Shown here one piece after another: positions 61,539 through 64,000 of a stretch of DNA of 64,000 nt. Every line of letters starts with the position of its first letter. Within the stretch, counting starts at the first letter, position 1. A model generated the notes under the pieces. The model searched no databases, had not been told where the DNA came from, and worked only from the letters and a program-made list of their open reading frames with translations. The position numbers and the translations under genes were made by a program. The stretch comes from Balanoglossus misakiensis (taxonomy: Eukaryota; Hemichordata), in the NCBI GenBank assembly GCA_040954595.2, contig CM082587.2, positions 5,642,001 through 5,706,000 on the forward strand. Reading direction: 5' to 3'.

Positions 61539-64000
61539 CTGTAATTCAATAAAAATAAAAATATTAAAGTGAGTTTTCCTTGAAGTGATCTATTAGTGGT
61601 ACATGTGATAAAAGGACTGTAATTTCATAATGCCAATTCACAAAATGGGTCATTTAGTCAAACGGATTTCGTATGGTTAATAATGAAACCACAGCGATGT
61701 ACATTGTGTGCTCTTAGCGGGGATGCTGATTCAGGACTCACAAATGACTGCATGCCCCCGATGAAATAATGGCTAACAGGCCAATTGCAACGATCCCAGG
61801 TCACAACTGACTGCTGGAAACTACAGGGGAGATTTTCATCGCACTGGTTGCCATGCCAACATGCAAGTAAGTTCTGGTGTCACAATTATAAAGAAACTGA
61901 CTTCAGCATGCACACTTTTGAACGGTGGGAAGGGGGGGGGGTAACAGACCCCCAGCTCTGTCAATTTTGCTGGCATGCTGTCAGGTCAAAAAAGTTCAAT
62001 TTCTCATTCTCCTATTCACAGAAAATTTCAATTTTAAATCTCCACATTCAAATTCCTAGTGCATTTATTTTCTCCTCGATGTCTGTGATTCTGCTGAATT
62101 TTTTTTACAGTGGAATTTCCAACAAAGTTAGAGCTGAAATGGCTACCAGATAAACAGCTGCCTTGTTTGTTGGCCACATGAGTAAGTATACCTTTCATTT
62201 ACACCACAATGGAAAGCCTTTTTACTCTCTGTTTTAACTACTTCAAGGCAAAATAATAGGGCAAGCCTGGACATGTCCCAGCCCACTTCGAATGTATACG
62301 TCAACTCAGTCAAACTTTTCATGTAGAAATTCCAGTAAGTGCAGGTTGGCCTGTAGTTCAGCTGTTTCCATGGTTACTATTGCAATTTATTGAATTACTT
62401 TACACACCCTCTTCCCTCCCTATAATAATTTTTGCCTTCAACTTGCCTACAGCCAGTCTTTAGCTGTCATAGTCAATTTAACTGCAGTTGACGTGATGAT
62501 GATGTAGTGCTGGTATGGAATTTCAGCTATACTGTATAATGTATGTTGAAAGACACAGACCAGCTGGCACTATAAGGGGGAGATTGCTATGTGTTTACCA
62601 ATCTCACCAGGAGCAAATGTGAAGGTCTCATTGGCGGACGTCACCAAAAATGCACTGAGGTCACATGTCTAGTGTTCGAACTCACGTCCAAGGACTTAAC
62701 ATTCATTCAGAAAATGCCCCGTATACATTGTACTACAATCGGATATCTGGTGACCATTCAGTCTCACTTATAAGTCTAAGTCACACTGCAATAGAGTGAA
62801 ATTGAAATCCTATCACCAAAATGCAAAGGCAGAACAATGTACATGTATGAACATTCAGTTCAGTACCACCAATGGCATCTGATCCACAGAGAATGGTGTG
62901 TGCACTGCTTTTTATTCTGAACTGAGCTTCAGTTATGGTTAAGGAAGAAAAAAATATTTAAAATCACCAATAAATTACTAAGTATATATTTTTTAAATTC
63001 TGTTGCTTTTAGGCACTTTCAAATTGTGATCTGAATATTAGTACGTTGTACCCAGGGTGCAATTTCCACTCTGCGAACACTACAAAATACCCTCCTTATT
63101 AATAAGTATGTGATAACTTACTATGTACATGTACAAATGAACTGTTGAACTGTAATTATTCAAATCAACGTAAATATCGAGGGGCGATTTCAGTCGTGTA
63201 TTATTATTCATGAATAATGTGATTCGGATCCTGTCCTGTTCGGTCTGCAGAACATTTTGCATATTGATGAAGTCACGACTGCCTGCGCATGGCTGCTACC
63301 AGCAAATTGCTTTCTTTGTAAATAAAAATAGACCAACATCATTCAGCAACAAAAGCTGCCCTAAATACATCTCCTTTGCCAGAATTCTGACGGACCATTA
63401 TCTTTTTCACAATTTATATTGAAAATTCGCCTGTGGCGCTAAAATAAAATGCTCAAACGAGGAAAATTGATGATAAACTTATACACTAAAGTCTAAGTAT
63501 ATGTCCTATAGTTAACCCACCTTTTCACAGATACAAAACATCTGTGTTGTTTACATGTCAGATAAGCAAAAATGGCAACAGGAAAGTCAAAAATAATATC
63601 GACATAAAATACGGTGTATTTAGACATCTGTACTTTGAAATCAGTTTTAATCATCCGTTTTCACATATGCGCACCAAAAGGGTTACAAAAATATATTCAG
63701 TCATGGTGCCATTATATTCAGTTTTGTGATACTTTCACTTATACGAGCAGAAGAGAAGTCCATATAGGGTGAGTATATATAGCAAATACATCTGTTTTGT
63801 ATTCTTTTTTTAGAATCCATGTTATGAGTTCCTTTTTTTGTAAATAACAGGACTATAAACTGAAAACGATTCCAGAAACCTCTCACAATATTTAAATAGA
63901 AGAACATGAAGATCAAATTGTTTGGGCGTCACAGAGTGTAATACTGTCATCACTGCAGTGCTCCCATGACAACCATTGTGTCGGAGCAATGTTAAATTTT
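61539..64000 (-). other. WHRN intron running to the right edge
   Basis: No exon encoding the first part of whirlin PDZ1 or its N-terminal harmonin-homology domain is visible here, so this is inferred to be one long intron. Features are limited to a G-run at about 61,930 and AT-rich sequence. Small ORFs show no domain. Confidence 0.5.

Noticed and set aside
1-64000. tRNA, rRNA, CRISPR arrays or operons
   Set aside because: None was found by eye. Short conserved RNAs (miRNA, snoRNA) in introns cannot be excluded without covariance searches.

Overview
The window is a gene-dense piece of an animal nuclear genome: about ten multi-exon genes with GT-AG introns, signal peptides, extracellular modules assembled from phase-1 exons, and poly(A) signals. 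It carries no bacterial or plant features. Introns are mostly a few hundred bases, the background is AT-rich and full of the palindromic words ACATGT and TACATGTA, and I see no vertebrate-type repeats. Gene content suggests a marine invertebrate, most likely an invertebrate deuterostome (amphioxus or hemichordate type), though a lophotrochozoan cannot be excluded. That assignment is inference.

Layout. 0.4-5.5 kb (-): 5' part of GOLGA2/GM130, running off the left edge. 6.8-12.0 kb (+): complete MEGF9. 15.1-23.7 kb (+): a secreted mosaic protein with one thyroglobulin type-1, one WAP and twenty LDL-receptor class A modules. 24.3-28.2 kb (+): a complete CYP4-type cytochrome P450. 28.8-30.7 kb (-): an intronless TRIM-NHL gene ending in a CaaX box. 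32.7-34.9 kb (-): complete MED27. 35.4-38.5 kb (+): an acid ceramidase/NAAA-family hydrolase. 39.2-47.3 kb (+): two complete tandem paralogues of a multi-pass membrane protein I do not recognise, with a truncated, apparently frameshifted third copy between them. 47.5-48.7 kb (-): a RING-H2 protein. 48.9-50.1 kb (+): TSEN15. 52.9-61.5 kb (-): most of whirlin (WHRN), whose 5' exons lie beyond the right edge.

I rebuilt every spliced gene by joining exons at consensus splice sites. Reading phase was consistent across all joins, which is the main support for the models. Three gene pairs are head-to-head with short shared upstream regions (GOLGA2/MEGF9, MED27/amidase, RING/TSEN15). Three are tail-to-tail.

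GOLGA2, MEGF9, MED27 and WHRN all have human orthologues on 9q32-q34 (from memory), so the segment looks like a remnant of an ancestral animal linkage group into which other genes (P450, TRIM, amidase, the novel membrane family) are interleaved. The most novel items are the membrane-protein cluster at 39-47 kb, the Tg1-WAP-LDLa mosaic with alternating 6-Cys and 4-Cys modules, and a 736-bp MITE with near-perfect long inverted repeats.
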